Of a stretch of 64,000 nt of DNA, positions 12,603-24,347 are shown in pieces. This stretch comes from Ustulina deusta (lineage: Eukaryota > Ascomycota > Sordariomycetes > Xylariales > Xylariaceae). The position numbers and the translations under genes were made by a program. The notes beneath the pieces were generated by a model. That model saw only the letters and a list, made by a program, of their open reading frames with translations, did no database searches and was not told the DNA's origin. Position 1 is the first letter of the stretch; every line of letters begins with the position of its first letter. The stretch is from positions 2,170,001 through 2,234,000 of the forward strand of contig JAJNNX010000002.1 in the NCBI GenBank assembly GCA_023159155.1, read 5' to 3'.

Positions 12603-14372
12603 ATGACAGGGCGTCGACCGGCAATATTCCGCCGCCGGCTAGGCTTGAGTAGTAGCTACGCTGGGGGGCCACCTCTCACGCAGGTCCATGGCAAGAGGAT
12701 TCAATCTGCCAATCGACAGAAGGTCGGATCGTCATCTGTCACTATGAAGGGAGACTTAGATCCCCTATATGACCCCATAACGGCGCCGCCCGAGAGCAGC
12801 GATGATGAGGCAGAAAACACCCCTATACAACAACCCACTGAGAATGATAGCCACGATTCGGATGAAGACTACAACAGGCGCAAGACCGCGGATATCCGTG
12901 GCACCACGTTCGATGACAAGACGTTAAAGTCTAGACCTCGCCGAGCCTATGGGGGAAAGTCACATGATTCTAGGACAGCTGAATCCTCCAGCCTTGCAGG
13001 ATCCAAACGATCTGCCGAAGTACATCGGCCAAAAGAGGCCAACCAGTTGGAAAGAGAACTCGAGGCTCCGCGCGAGAAGAAGAAGAAAAAAGCACAGCTG
13101 ATAACGAAATACGGTTCGCAAGAGAAGACTAAGAGACAAAGTTCATCACAAGCAACATCTTCTGCTTCAAGGGACCGCGCCACGTCTTTGGCCTCACGAG
13201 ACAATAGTTAGTATTGAGGACTCGATGGCCATGGTCAAACGCTGATATCTTGAGCAGCACCACCTATTTCCGCCAAGGATTCATTTCGTCGGGTCCAGAG
13301 TATTAGCCCGATGAAATCGCAATCCCCCCAGAAATCGTTCAAAACTAACCGGCAGATTTCAGATTTCGTTGAGCCAGATAACTCAAGGCCCGCCTTCAAG
13401 AATGCCCCTCAATTCGGATCATCTCCTTTTTCGACGCCCAGAAAGCGTCGTCGAAGTCCTGTGAATAAGACTGCAGATGACAAGAACAGAAAGGCAGCTA
13501 ATACTACGGTTAACGGGTTATCTGATCGTGTGCGGCCGTTACAACGCAAAAGCTCAACACGGGGCAAACCTTCTCCCTATCCTGTACTAGAGGAAACGCC
13601 CCAAAGACCCGTCTTTAAGATGCCAGAATTGGAAGATATTGATTCATTTGATGACAGTGGCTCACTAGACGCCGCAACACCCCCCATAGAATTACAAGAC
13701 ACTCCTTGGGATCATTTAGAGATCGAGGAAACCAAGAGCACAACTATACCTAAATGCCCAATGTGCCACCAGGAAGTTGATCGCGAGCTTCTTGAAAAGT
13801 ATTCCACTCACGGGAAAATGAGCGTCAAGCAGCAAACCGCCTTCTGTAGATTACACATGCGGCAGTCGGCAGCGAAGATAGGGATTGAGAAGGGCTATCC
13901 CAAGATTGACTGGGAGACCTTGGATAGCCGCTTGAGCTCGCACCAAGACCTCTTGCAGAACATCCTTGAGGGAACTCAAGCATCGCACTACCGCAAAGTC
14001 CTAAAGGAAAGGGTAGATTCTGGAAAGAATCGAACCTTGCTAACGAATCACGACAATCTCACACCAGGCTATTACGGACCCAGGGGGCTACAGGTCATGA
14101 CGCAATTTATCATGCGAACGCTGTCTGATGTAATTCGCAGACGAGCAGTAGAGGACAAACTCATATCTGCGAGGTCTTACACGGGATACGTTCAAATGGT
14201 GCTCATTCCCGAGTTGACTGTACGTCTAATCATGGAGGATATGTCGGTTCCCGAAGAGAGAGCTCGAGATGTCTTGGAAGAGAGCGTTGAGATTGGCGAG
14301 CTTCTTCACGAAGAGGCTCAAGATGTCGTAATGATAAATGAAATGGAAGAGGACATGTCGCTAGAGATCTGA
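12603..14372 (+). CDS. rtc4: RTC4-like domain protein
   Basis: Two exons (12603-13206 and 13258-14372, 51-nt intron with donor GTTAGT and acceptor GAGCAG) give 572 aa with intact phase. The N-terminal two thirds are basic, Ser-rich and low complexity, with a Lys-rich run near residue 160 and nuclear-localisation-like patches (RKRRR), suggesting a nuclear protein. The C-terminal ~200 residues, from a CPMC pair at about residue 369 through GYYGPRGLQVM and the helical stretch to LLHEEAQD, resemble the RTC4-like domain. Yeast Rtc4 was named from a screen for restriction of telomere-capping defects; its biochemistry is not established. The start is the first ATG of the frame, and a later start is possible because the N-terminus is poorly conserved in such proteins. 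Confidence 0.8.
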
Positions 14373-14882
14373 CTTGGAGTCGATAACGGGTCCCGTCTGG
14401 CGTTATGGGTCTCCCGCAAGTTGCTGAGCTTGGGGGGCTTTGAAATCATGTGCAACAAGCCAGGTAATACAGAATTTGCGTTACCCGGGATAATGGCTTC
14501 GAGATTATATAGTCGCTTTATTGTACCTAGTTTCGCAACAAAGAACCAATGTACGAAAAACCCACGGAGCCCATGTTCCCCTCTTGGACGATCATCGAAA
14601 TTCTCATAGCATGAACGCAAGCTCAATTCAGACCACTTTATTATCGCCAATCTTCCACTATTTACAACAATCCAAAATCCTAACAACGCACTGCAAAGTA
14701 GGTGACGATATATACGAGCAGCACAATGTCGTGTGATATATACACGAAGAAACGAAGAATATGAAACACAAAATAGAAAGCACTTGTCCCTGCCGTGCCC
14801 CCAGGGAGGTCTAAGCAGTGACCTGGTTCATAGCAGGGTCTCCAGCAGGCGGAGTCGAAGCGTTGAGACGAGGCCGAGTGCA
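14373..14882. other. Convergent 3' flanks
   Basis: 510 bp between the ends of the RTC4-like gene (+) and the secreted-protein gene (-). Only short, non-protein-like frames are present. It presumably contains both 3' UTRs and polyadenylation sites. Confidence 0.6.
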
Positions 14883-16653
14883 TCAGCGAGCATCAGAGAC
14901 ATTGCGCTTCTTCGCCGGCGCGTCGCTTGGGCCACTAGGGGCCGTGAAGTTGAAAGCGGTCGAGTTGAGAGGCAGCGTGGTGTTAAGCAAGGAAGCTATA
15001 TCATCATCACATCAGTACCGATCTCCTATTGTGATGAGGAAGAATAGAATAGATAAAAAGCGGCTAATCAGCACTACAGATCCTCACTTACAAGACGGAA
15101 CCCAATCAGCATCAACATCATCGCCCTCGAACTGCAACGCGCCGGTGCCGCACGCAGGGGGCGCGATGATGAGGCCGCTTTGGGGGAAAGGGTCGAGGGG
15201 TCCCCAGAGGTTTCCGTCGACGTCGACGCCGAGCCCGCGCGTAAGCCACGGCAGCTGTGAGAAGTCGTTTGCGGGCGGCGGGACGCCCGGGACGTCCTGC
15301 TCGGACTGGATCCAGACGTTGACGGGCTGGACGTAGGTGCCGGCGAGGAAGCCGTTCTTCGTGGTGAGCGTCTTGGGGACGCCGTCGACCTCGGCCACGA
15401 TGCGGTAGTCGCGCGCGTACCCCGAGAGGATGTCGGCGCGGTACTCGAACTTGTTCTGCGCGTTGCCGCCGCCGCGCAGTCCGATGGCCGCCACGATGCG
15501 GTCCGTCACCGCCCCCGTGCACGGGTCGATGTCCATCGCGTACAAGGCGACGGTGGAGCGGGGGTTCGAGACATACCCGAGGATCTGCGCGTCCGTCCTC
15601 GTTAGCACAACTAGACAAACGAAACAAACAGATTTGTCGAGTGGGGGTGTGTTGCCGATATATATATATATATCACAACGCCTCTACTTACTCGGGACTC
15701 GCGCAGTTCCGTGTTGCCGTTGAAGTTGGAGACGCCGATCAGCGCTAATTCAGTACGGAGAAAGACAAGGTCCTGTAGAGTCGTGATTTGCACGTTCTGG
15801 GCGACGATGTTAAAGGCGATGACTTCGTCGCCTCGCCTGATGCCCGACCAGGTAATGAAGTCACCAGGCAGGAAAGGAACCATGCTAAGGGGGTCAGGGG
15901 CGGTGCTATGTCAGTGGTCAGAAATCCTCTTTTTTTTAAAAAGCTCATCGAGGCGAAAAGGGGGGGGGGGGGGGGGGGTTACAAAGTTCCCGGTCCATTG
16001 AAAGGACGGTTCGTTGACGGGCATAAAGGGTCGGTGGCATTGCGGGGGATGCACATTGGGAATCCGGAAAAGGAGGTGATGCTCGGACTCTCGTCGTCTG
16101 CGGTAAAGAACGGCGCTTCTGTGTACCCGACGGAGAATACTGCGTTCGGATCGTTGATGCGGAGGGTCGGCCCATTCTGGATTTTCATACTGCCGTTGGC
16201 GAAGTCGATGGACTCAATGAAACCGCTTGCTAGGCCCTCGAAAAATTCATAGATTTGAATCTGGGCTGCTATAGGTAGGCCGTTGATGAAGTTGCCAATG
16301 ACCTGGCAACGAAGCGAGTATCAGTTTCCTAAACACCTTCGAAGGCTGCTATCCAAAAATCGCGGCTGACTTACCATAGTCTCGTATCCGAGCATAGAGT
16401 CTTTCTCTTCGGCAAAGTCTTTCCACGGGACATACGCCGCCGGGAACTCAACCTGCATATTCTTCGGAACAGTTATGTTGAAGCCGCCAACACTAATGGT
16501 GCCCCCGGTGTTGAAGATGTCGTCAAAGGCAGTGGCATCCTCCAGAGCTCCCTGGACGAACAAAGGGGCATCTTGGCCATAAGCTTGGGAGAACAAGTCC
16601 ATGAGCCGCAGCCCCGCCACAAGGATGGAGGTGAAAGAAGAATGGCCGGGCAT
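14883..16653 (-). CDS. Unrecognised secreted protein, five exons
   Basis: I do not recognise the family with certainty. Exons on the minus strand are 16653-16375, 16302-15983, 15884-15692, 15584-15092 and 14995-14883, which together give 465 aa with every phase closing. The N-terminus is moderately hydrophobic and ends in SQAYGQDAP, consistent with a weak signal peptide. There is no transmembrane segment. The middle contains FPMCIPRNATDPLCP, LPGDFITWSG and several N-glycosylation sequons. Exon 4 is Gly/Val/Asp-rich with DIDPCTG, GLRGGGNAQNKFEYRAD and a late Cys pair, like a beta-rich extracellular domain. The last exon adds a short Asn/Thr/Ser-rich tail and KKRN. Intron 2 carries a G19 run and intron 3 a TA repeat. 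A likely TATA box lies about 95 bp upstream of the ATG. Function unknown; secretion is inferred. Confidence 0.75.
15960..15978. repeat. Poly-G tract (G19) inside an intron
   Basis: Nineteen consecutive G on the plus strand (C on the coding strand) start 4 nt after the GTAA donor of intron 2 of the secreted-protein gene. The length may be uncertain in the assembly, but because it is intronic it does not affect the frame. Confidence 0.9.
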
Positions 16654-16746
16654 AATATCAAGGTTAGTGAAAGAGTATATTGAGGTGGTTCTGATGGGAC
16701 GATGAAAGCTGCAAAGGGAAAATTATCATCAAGAACACATGGAAGC

Positions 16747-16752
16747 TTTATA
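16747..16752 (-). promoter_or_regulatory. Possible TATA box of the secreted-protein gene
   Basis: On the minus strand CCCTTTATAAAGC contains TATAAA about 95 bp upstream of the start codon at 16653. The distance suits a fungal TATA element, and no other TATAAA is closer. Confidence 0.4.
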
Positions 16753-19462
16753 AAGGGATACCTATGCGAATATGCTCAGATGAGGGTATCACCACTCCCT
16801 CCGATATCGTCTGTAGACCTAATAGTCCGCGCGGCACAGTAATAAAGCTTCAGACTAAGGCGTCGTCACGGCTTGGTATTCATGGCGTTTAGACTAGTAC
16901 TCTCCGCTCATGACTTCACGAGGCCACGATTCTCTAAGTCGCCAAGATGTCGTATCCAAACGAATATATTTCCGAAAAGAGGAGGCACAGTTCTAGCTGT
17001 TATGTAAAGAGGCGCCAGATATCTATACGGAGTCACCAAGTTACGTGTCTAGCGCTTTAGCAAGTGCCTCGCAGGTTACCGCTGACGCGGACATAAACTT
17101 AGAAAAGCGAGCAGCTGGATGACTCGGGCAGCACCCGCTTCCGTATGAGAAAATGACCAGCAACAGACACCTTCTCAGAAAGCACATCTTGGCGCCGAGA
17201 CAATAGTTCTCTCATGAGGAGGTCAAGAACAGCATTCGTATTAATAAGGCTGATGAATGCCAGTCGTCAGCCGTGATGCCTGATGCGGAGGGTCGGATGA
17301 ACTACGTTGAAGAGCAAGACTTGCTCCGTTTGTGCAGTATGCCTAGATGCCAAGCTGGGATATTGTCTAGCGTTGAGGTCATGAGCCCCTAAGTTCCCAT
17401 GAAGCGCAAACGAAGACCTCTCATCACCATCATCCCGGCCTGCGATCAACGAGATATACCAATGCTTCCATTGTAGGTGCTAATGCCGTCTAGGTACTGA
17501 GTAGCTAGAAAGCCGAGTTCGAAAGCTTGAGGGCAAGGGGCCAAAGCTTGTCTGGGTTGCACGAGGTGATGATCCAGCATGCTCTCTCCCAGCTGGAGTG
17601 GAAGATGGCGAGATCGTTGGCCATCGTGAACCCCGCTTGTTGCAGTGCAGTTTAGCGAGCAACAAGCCGGCGTTTCCCACGCAATGTGACCCTTATTCGA
17701 GGATCTATAGGGATAGGGATAGGCTGCCAATCACACCCGGCATACCACCATCATCGGCGCCGGACGCCATATCGGGGAAGCAACAGGTGTACTAATGAGA
17801 ACACATGGAGATCAACAACTCCCCGATTTGTTTACTGTAGCGAAGGTTCCGCTTCCCCGCGTCTTCGTATAGCGCACTACTGCGTAGGTAGCGTAGATAC
17901 TCTCAAGGGGGAAATCCTACTTACAGTGCGCGGACTTCCACGATTGACACGTGAGGAAGCGCGATTTGATCTGTGTAGCCTCTATTACTACCTTGGGCTA
18001 CATGCAAATTTGCCTTATCCTCCTTGTGGGGTGTGCTTGGACACTACACTAGGTAGGTATGGCTTGCATTCAACCCCTGATGTTGCAGATTCGCTTCCGG
18101 CAATATCACGCCCTGCGCTACCACCCGGCCTATTACCAGGTACTGAATGTGCTTCCCGTATCCCCAAAATACAAGGATTACCGGTTCCTGCATACCAAAA
18201 GAACACTGTCTAAAAGGAGCGAGATCGTGCTGTTAGGTCAAATACCTATGAGTGGCGAAAATGACTGATGCTGACGCATCTAGATACAATCATATTCTAG
18301 AATTTCAGGAATGACGACAGCTATGGCATTACGTTAGGGATGAGGATCGAATTCATCTTAGACCGATTACACCCGTTGTCTCCAATCATATCATGGAGCA
18401 GAGAGTTACGACAATCACGACATTTCCGGGAAGGATATGAAGATCATGCTAGCATCAACCTGCATCGCTTCTACACTAAATGGAAAATACCACCCTTACA
18501 GTATCATTACAATTATCGTGTAAGCAGACCGGTACCTCTATAGGGAAACAATCTTGAGCCACTGCTATTTACTACCTTAGGTAGGTATCCCGAGAAGACT
18601 GTAGTGTACATTCTCCAAGCACTAAGTATTGGTTGACATGCATCTTAGATACCACATCTGCAGCCACAAGAGCCGTAAATTCCGCTTTGCATGCGGAACG
18701 CTTAGCTCTCCACCCTTTCTGCCGGCCGGTTTGTTCTGGTAAACAACATTACCTAGGTTAATATCCTAGCTACAAACGGCCATATGGCAACTTGCCAGTC
18801 TTGGCTGGTCGAGACGCAGGCACGCGAGATTCATCGGGATAGCTGCGTCGTAACTACACTTTCTCAGAATAGAAGTTCCCTAGGTTAGAATCAAACCTCA
18901 ACGCGTTGTGGCGTCGAGGCGGCCAAATTATTGTTCCGTCATGAAAGCACAGCCAAACCATGCCATGGTAGCAAGTGCATTTCGAGGCGTAGACAGACCA
19001 ATTTCCTGACGCCTCCGCGTTATCAATGTCCAATTTAGGTGATTTGCTTTTCACTACGCGAATGCCCCGTGGTCATGATCACTCTCATCAGCCTCACCCG
19101 TGCAATTTAGCACCAGGGGTGGCCGGCTAGTTGCTTAGGTATTCCCGCTTCTCTTCCAGCGCCGTCGGTTCTGCTAACGCTTCGAAGGAAACCTCGTTCA
19201 CGAATCCAGGCTTCGATCTAGATCGAGGCCGCGTGGAATGGGTCATCGGGCCATGCGTTGAGGCGTAAACCCTTGGCTAGGACGAGCTTAGCACCCGTTC
19301 TTTCAGTTACGCTCATAGGAAATTAACGATAGAACACGCTGTCCCAAGATGGCACCGATACCGCAAGTGTTGTACCCGATTCTGTCAATGACGACGAAAT
19401 CAAACCGACATCTTCTACGATGGTTGCGAGTTATTGCAAGGTCGTTGGCTTGCAGTTTTGCG

Positions 19463-19469
19463 TATTTAA
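19463..19469 (+). promoter_or_regulatory. Possible TATA-like element of the oxidase gene
   Basis: TATTTAA lies about 120 bp upstream of the multicopper oxidase ATG at 19585, a normal distance for a fungal TATA-type promoter. The call rests on position and sequence alone. Confidence 0.3.
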
Positions 19470-19584
19470 GTGAGAACTTCGGCCCATGATAAAGCAGCTT
19501 TCTTTAGATCATCACTCTCAACTAGTTCTCCGATCTTCTCTTCACCCATTAGCAGGTTTTCAACTTCAGGTCACTCTTTGAGCC

Positions 19585-21751
19585 ATGTTCTCGAAGATCG
19601 CCTCTTTAGCTTTGGCGTCCTGCCTCTGCGCAGGTGCTATAGCCCAGCGAACCCTTGAGGATGCTATCCCACCCGAGGAGGCGCTCGCCTTATCCCAGAT
19701 CGTAAACGAAGATGAACCGACCTTCTCTGCAGCGAAAGGGAAGGAAATTAGTCCTGAATACCCCTTGATCTTCAGAGTTCCACTCCCAATCCCGCCCGTC
19801 AAACAACCCAAACAGTAAGTTTAGCATCTTGCCTTTTGCCTTATATATTGATACTAAGCGGTCCAGGATCATTAAGAACCCTGTAACTGGGAAGGATATT
19901 TTGTACTTCGAAATTGAGGAGAAGTTGTTCGAAAAGCGTGAGTAGTTCCGAAGTTATTGTATTTCCCCCTTGGTTTACCGTCACATCTTGCTCAGATACG
20001 GAATATTGCAAGGAAATGAAAATATTGACTCGTTGTTCTAGAAATCTTCCCGAACCTCCAACCTGCCACTCTTGTTGGCTACGATGGGATGTCTCCGGGG
20101 CCAACCTTCATCATCCCACGGGGGACGGAGAGCGTCGTACGCTTTGTGAACAACGCGCAAAGGGAGACTTCGGTCCATCTTCATGGCTCACCATCTCGAG
20201 CCCCCTTTGACGGGTGGGCGGCCGACACCACCCCTCCCGGACAATACAAGGACTACTACTATCCTAATTTCCAATCTGCTCGTCTGCTGTGGTATCACGA
20301 CCACGCTCTGGGAATCGTAAGTGATGCCCCGCCAGCCGCTGAGGCCAGAATTAGACTAATAGTGATTTCAGACTGCTGAGAATGCGTATTTCGGCCTGGC
20401 GGGCGCTTATATCTTGACGGATCCCGCCGAAGATGTGTTGGGCCTTCCCTCGGGCTATGGCGAGTTTGACATCCCCCTCATTCTCGGCGCCAAGTACTAC
20501 AACCAAAACGGAACGCTTCAGTCCCAGCTTCAGGAGGAGACGAGTACCTGGGGCGACGTAATCCACGTCAACGGCCAACCCTGGCCATTCCTAGACGTCC
20601 AGCCACGCAAGTATCGTTTCCGGTTCCTCGACACTGGTATCTCTCGGAACTATGCTCTGTACTTCGCCCGATCGACAAACACCGATGGGAAGCTACCCTT
20701 CCAGGTGATCGCCTCTGATTCCGGTCTCCTTGAGATCCCCGTCACCGTTGACACACTAGTAAGTCGACCAACAAAACCACTCGGCTTGCGGCGATCGTCT
20801 CCGAGATGCTAACCAACTGAACAGCTAATCGCAGTCGCCGAGCGGTACGAGATCGTCTTCGACTTCACGCAATTCGCCGGCCAGCAGCTCGAACTCCGCA
20901 ACCTCCCAGAAGCCGGCGGTTTCGGTGTCGACGACGACTTTGCAAACACCGACAAGGTCATGCGCTTCAACGTCGCCTCGGCCCTCGTCGACGACCCTTC
21001 GACCGTGCCCGCCCAACTCCGCGAAGTTCCCTTCCCGCCCGAGACTCAGGGCATCGACCACCACTTCCTGTTCCACCGCCAACATGGCCAGTGGCTCATC
21101 AACGGCGTTGGTTTCGAGGATGTCGCCAACCGTGTCCTGGCCAATGTCCCCCGCGGCACCGTGGAGATCTGGGAGCTGGAGAACAAATCCGGCGGCTGGA
21201 CGCACCCCATCCACGTGCACCTCGTCGATTTCCGCGTGATTTTCCGCGCGGGTGGCGACCGCGGCGTCGAGCCGTACGAGGAGCACGGCCTCAAGGACGT
21301 CGTCTGGGTGTCCAAGGGCGAGACGGTCAGGCTAGAGGCCCATTACGAGCCATGGACCGGTTTGTACATGTTCCACTGCCACAACCTGATCCACGAGGAC
21401 CACGACATGATGGCCGCGTTCAACGTGACGATGCTTCAGAACTTCGGCTACAACGAGACCACCGACTTCAGCGACCCTGAAGATGACCGCTGGGACGCCG
21501 AGCCCTACGTCCTCGCCGACTTCCTCGCCGGCGCCGGTATCTTCACTCCCGAGGCCGTCCAAGCCAAGATTGAGCTTCTCGCCCTCGAGCAACCCTACAG
21601 CGAGCTCGACGCCGTCGAAGCCGCTCTCGATGAATTCTGGGAGGGCAAGGACATCGGCGACCCCAATGCTGCTCTTACGAAGCGTGAGGCTGTCGCTGGG
21701 CCTTGCCCGAAGACTGGCCCAATCCCTCGGTACCAGCGCTTCACCGTCTAG
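19585..21751 (+). CDS. Bilirubin oxidase-like multicopper oxidase, secreted
   Basis: Laccase-superfamily enzyme that oxidises phenols or tetrapyrroles such as bilirubin while reducing O2 to water. Five exons (19585-19814, 19867-19937, 20042-20316, 20372-20758, 20825-21751) give 629 aa with intact phase. Residues 1-20 form a signal peptide ending AGAIA-Q. All copper-ligand motifs are present: HLHG (~146), WYHDH (~184-188), HPIHVHL (~448) and HCHNLIHEDHDMM (~506-518). The last one, with its axial Met, and the HPIHVHLVDF block closely resemble Myrothecium-type bilirubin oxidase and the related phenol oxidases. The C-terminus has TKREA at about 606, a possible Kex2 site that would release a ~21-residue tail. 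The true substrate cannot be read from sequence. Confidence 0.93.
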
Positions 21752-23839
21752 ATGAGAATTGCTTCTTGCCTTTCTAGTTCTATCAAGAATTCACTGTCTC
21801 GTCGCGCATTCATTCAGCTTTCCTTCCCTTCTCTGGACATTCGTTTGCTTCGCAGTACATACTTACCACGCGTCTTGTTTATGCATACACTCGCTCCTTA
21901 GTTTCCTTGTGTAGTTTCAGTCCTTACCTCTTTTTAAATTCTGCACATCGCACAGTCACTCATTCCCTACGCTTATTGTTTGGATATCGTAGGAAGCAGA
22001 GAGCTATCTAGATCAGAGATGCTTCGTCTTCATGTATATAGTAAATATCCAGATTTTGCAATTCACCCCATTCAACAAGAAAGAAAGAAAAAGTGTTCAT
22101 GCATAGAGGCTACAGTGGCTTTGGATATTTGTCATTTGATATGTACGCAACTAGAGAATGCCTCTCCCTATAAGAAAATTGTGGGTTTCGATATGCTATA
22201 CATTCCAAGTGTGTAGACAACTAAGTACATGGGACCAGAAACACGATTTTAACGAATGTGGAATATGCTATTTAAAAACCTCGCCTACTTGAATTCAAGT
22301 TTTTAGAATCGACAATAACAGCAGTCAGCGACTAGCGCCAAATGCTCAAATCCACAATAAGGAGAACAAAGGTAGGGATCAAACCCAACAAACAAGTAGG
22401 GTTCTGAGTAGGGGATATCCTTACCCATGTAGACAACATCTAGAAAAAGAAAAAAAAAAAAAAGCTCTACTCATCACTATAAAGAGACAGCAGATATATA
22501 GGTACTATATATTCACACATATATAGATATATATAGATAGGCATGCTATCTGGACGAATCTAAGATGCAAGTAAGCGCAACGGAGGCCCATAAACGCCAA
22601 TATCTGCAATGACCACAGCTTGCTATTCATTCTGTTCTATTCTACACAGGTCCCAGTCTCAGAACATCCGCGCAAGACCACGACAGCTGAACTCAACATT
22701 CTCGTACGTAGATCAACGCAGCATGTAACCCATCCTACAACTCCCTCCATCTCCTTCCGCCCCCCCGTAGAACATTACACGTCCAGAGTACCTGTCATCC
22801 TCCCTCACTCGTGTATTCAACAAATTCTCGAGTCCGTACGCGGCAGACGTGGGTAAGTATCCAAGACACGAAAACAAACCGGAGACATCCCGGACATCTC
22901 AGTATAGTGACAACAAGTGTGGCCTAGGCCGCACCGACTTCTATGGTGTCTGCTATAGTTGGTTGCCTTGATTTCGACGGTGGTACGCGTACATAGATGT
23001 GACTGCACAATCACGGACGCGCAAATATCCTTGACTTGGGCAAAGGCTGAGATCGGTGTCCTTAATCCATGTGTCGTGCCATTATCGAGTGATGTTCAAC
23101 TTGCCTCTTGATAGAGGGTAGTGCATATGACCAGTGACCAAGATAACATGGCTAACCCTAGATACGGATACATCGGTATGCAACCCCCCCCGGCCTAAAA
23201 TGGTTTGGGATGGTTCGCCGTTACCGAAGCCCAATATTCCATTAGAATATTAGCCCGAATGCGATCGTTCACCCTTATCTGATCACTGAAAGAATGTGGA
23301 TATGTGCAAAGGTATAGAATTGAAGGATTTAATTCTTCTTGCTTGTGACAAGGCGCTCATCAGCGGAGCGACATGGTGCTTGTGCTGAACAAGACCTACA
23401 TACAAGCATCCATGAGGGTCGCCCGAATGCCTCCTTGATGTAGCCCAAAAATCAAAATGCTATTTATCACAGTCCAAACGCCGTTTGGGTATGCAAGCCC
23501 CTGTTTCAATCACGCCGGGGGCAATATAATGCTGTGACCAAGTCCTAAACAGTGGTATAACCCTCTTTTTCAACACCGGTATCCTTGATATTGGTATAAT
23601 GACAACGAAGAGAAAAGTCGACCAGCTTGTCGACACGGAAGTGAGGTCATGGTGAGTACCGTTTGCCTCTACAATGAAATCCTTGGGGAATAGTGGTCCC
23701 TTCGAGATGGAACTATCCAGGTAGTTTTCGTCGCTGTTCCCGAAGGCGTCTCGTAGTCTATACTTGGCGCGATCGAGCATCTATACAGCCTCGCAGTGGC
23801 AATACGCCCTGCTATCCGGAAAGCGAGTCCATTGGTAAT
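21752..23839. other. Convergent intergenic region, 2.1 kb
   Basis: The region separates the oxidase gene (+) from the SCOC-like gene (-). It includes A-rich runs near 22448-22463 and TATATAG-type simple sequence near 22494-22540. A minus-strand frame of 106 codons (23460-23780) ends just beyond the SCOC-like gene, but has no recognisable motif or splice context. I do not call it a gene. Confidence 0.5.
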
Positions 23840-24347
23840 TCATTTCCTACCTCGACTGCTTGATGACGTGATCTTGCTGGTGCTCATAAGATCACCTATA
23901 TATTTCTGCAGAAACTTGTTGTTGCTATCGAGCTTGTCATGTTCTTCCTTCACTGCCTCTATGCGATGGAACAGCATCAGCAGAGACTCCTGCAAAGCCA
24001 TGGCGTGCCTAGACAACCGTAAGCAAAAACCCGACGTCACAATTCCTGTGACCCGCTCACCTATGAAGCTCCTCACGTGCCTCACGTCCCAAATTCTCGA
24101 GATCCTCACTTGTCCTCCGCGGGCTCATGGCGCGTACGTCGTCGGCTTCGTACTCGTGCTCTACTGGACCAACTTCGGTTGAGTCTCGGGGTACTATTAA
24201 TGTGCCGCTGCTCTTCCGTGAGACCAAACGCGGCCTTGCGGGAATAGGGGCGTGCATCTCCTGGTGATCTGATGAGGAAGAGGATGAAGAGTCCGACCGT
24301 TCGGAAAGGTTCGGTTTCGTTGACTGTTCTGATTCCGGTTTGCTCAT
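23840..24347 (-). CDS. SCOC: SCOC-type short coiled-coil protein (DUF2205)
   Basis: Two exons on the minus strand (24347-24061 and 24008-23840, 52-nt intron with donor GTGAGC and acceptor TCTAG) give 151 aa. Residues 1-90 are Ser-rich and acidic/basic mixed, probably disordered. The C-terminal ~55 residues form a coiled coil containing RIEAVKEEHDKL and NNKFLQKYIGDLMSTSKI, which closely follows animal SCOC (RVDAVKEENLKL, YIENLMSAS). SCOC proteins act at the Golgi and in autophagy through Arl/Arl-like GTPases and UVRAG-type partners; that role is carried over from the family and not shown here. The DNA upstream (24840-25400) is CT-rich on the coding strand, as is common for fungal promoters and leaders. 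The model is short but the coiled coil is distinctive. Confidence 0.87.

Larger units (their letters stand above)
16654..19584. other. Intergenic region, 2.9 kb, no firm gene
   Basis: The region lies between two divergent genes (secreted protein on minus, multicopper oxidase on plus). A minus-strand open stretch at 17446-17730 has protein-like composition but changes frame and matches nothing I know. Other frames overlap on both strands. A TATTTAA element near 19463 precedes the oxidase gene. I see no transposon or RNA gene. Confidence 0.5.

Noticed and set aside
17686..18213. 175-codon plus-strand frame
   Set aside because: Overlaps minus-strand frames, shows no domain, and has a composition typical of random intergenic DNA.
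14883..21751. Secondary-metabolite or secretion gene cluster around the secreted protein and oxidase
   Set aside because: Only two genes separated by 2.9 kb, with no backbone enzyme, regulator or transporter adjoining.
23460..23780. 106-codon minus-strand frame near the SCOC-like gene
   Set aside because: No recognisable domain or exon partner; may be 3' flank of the neighbouring gene.
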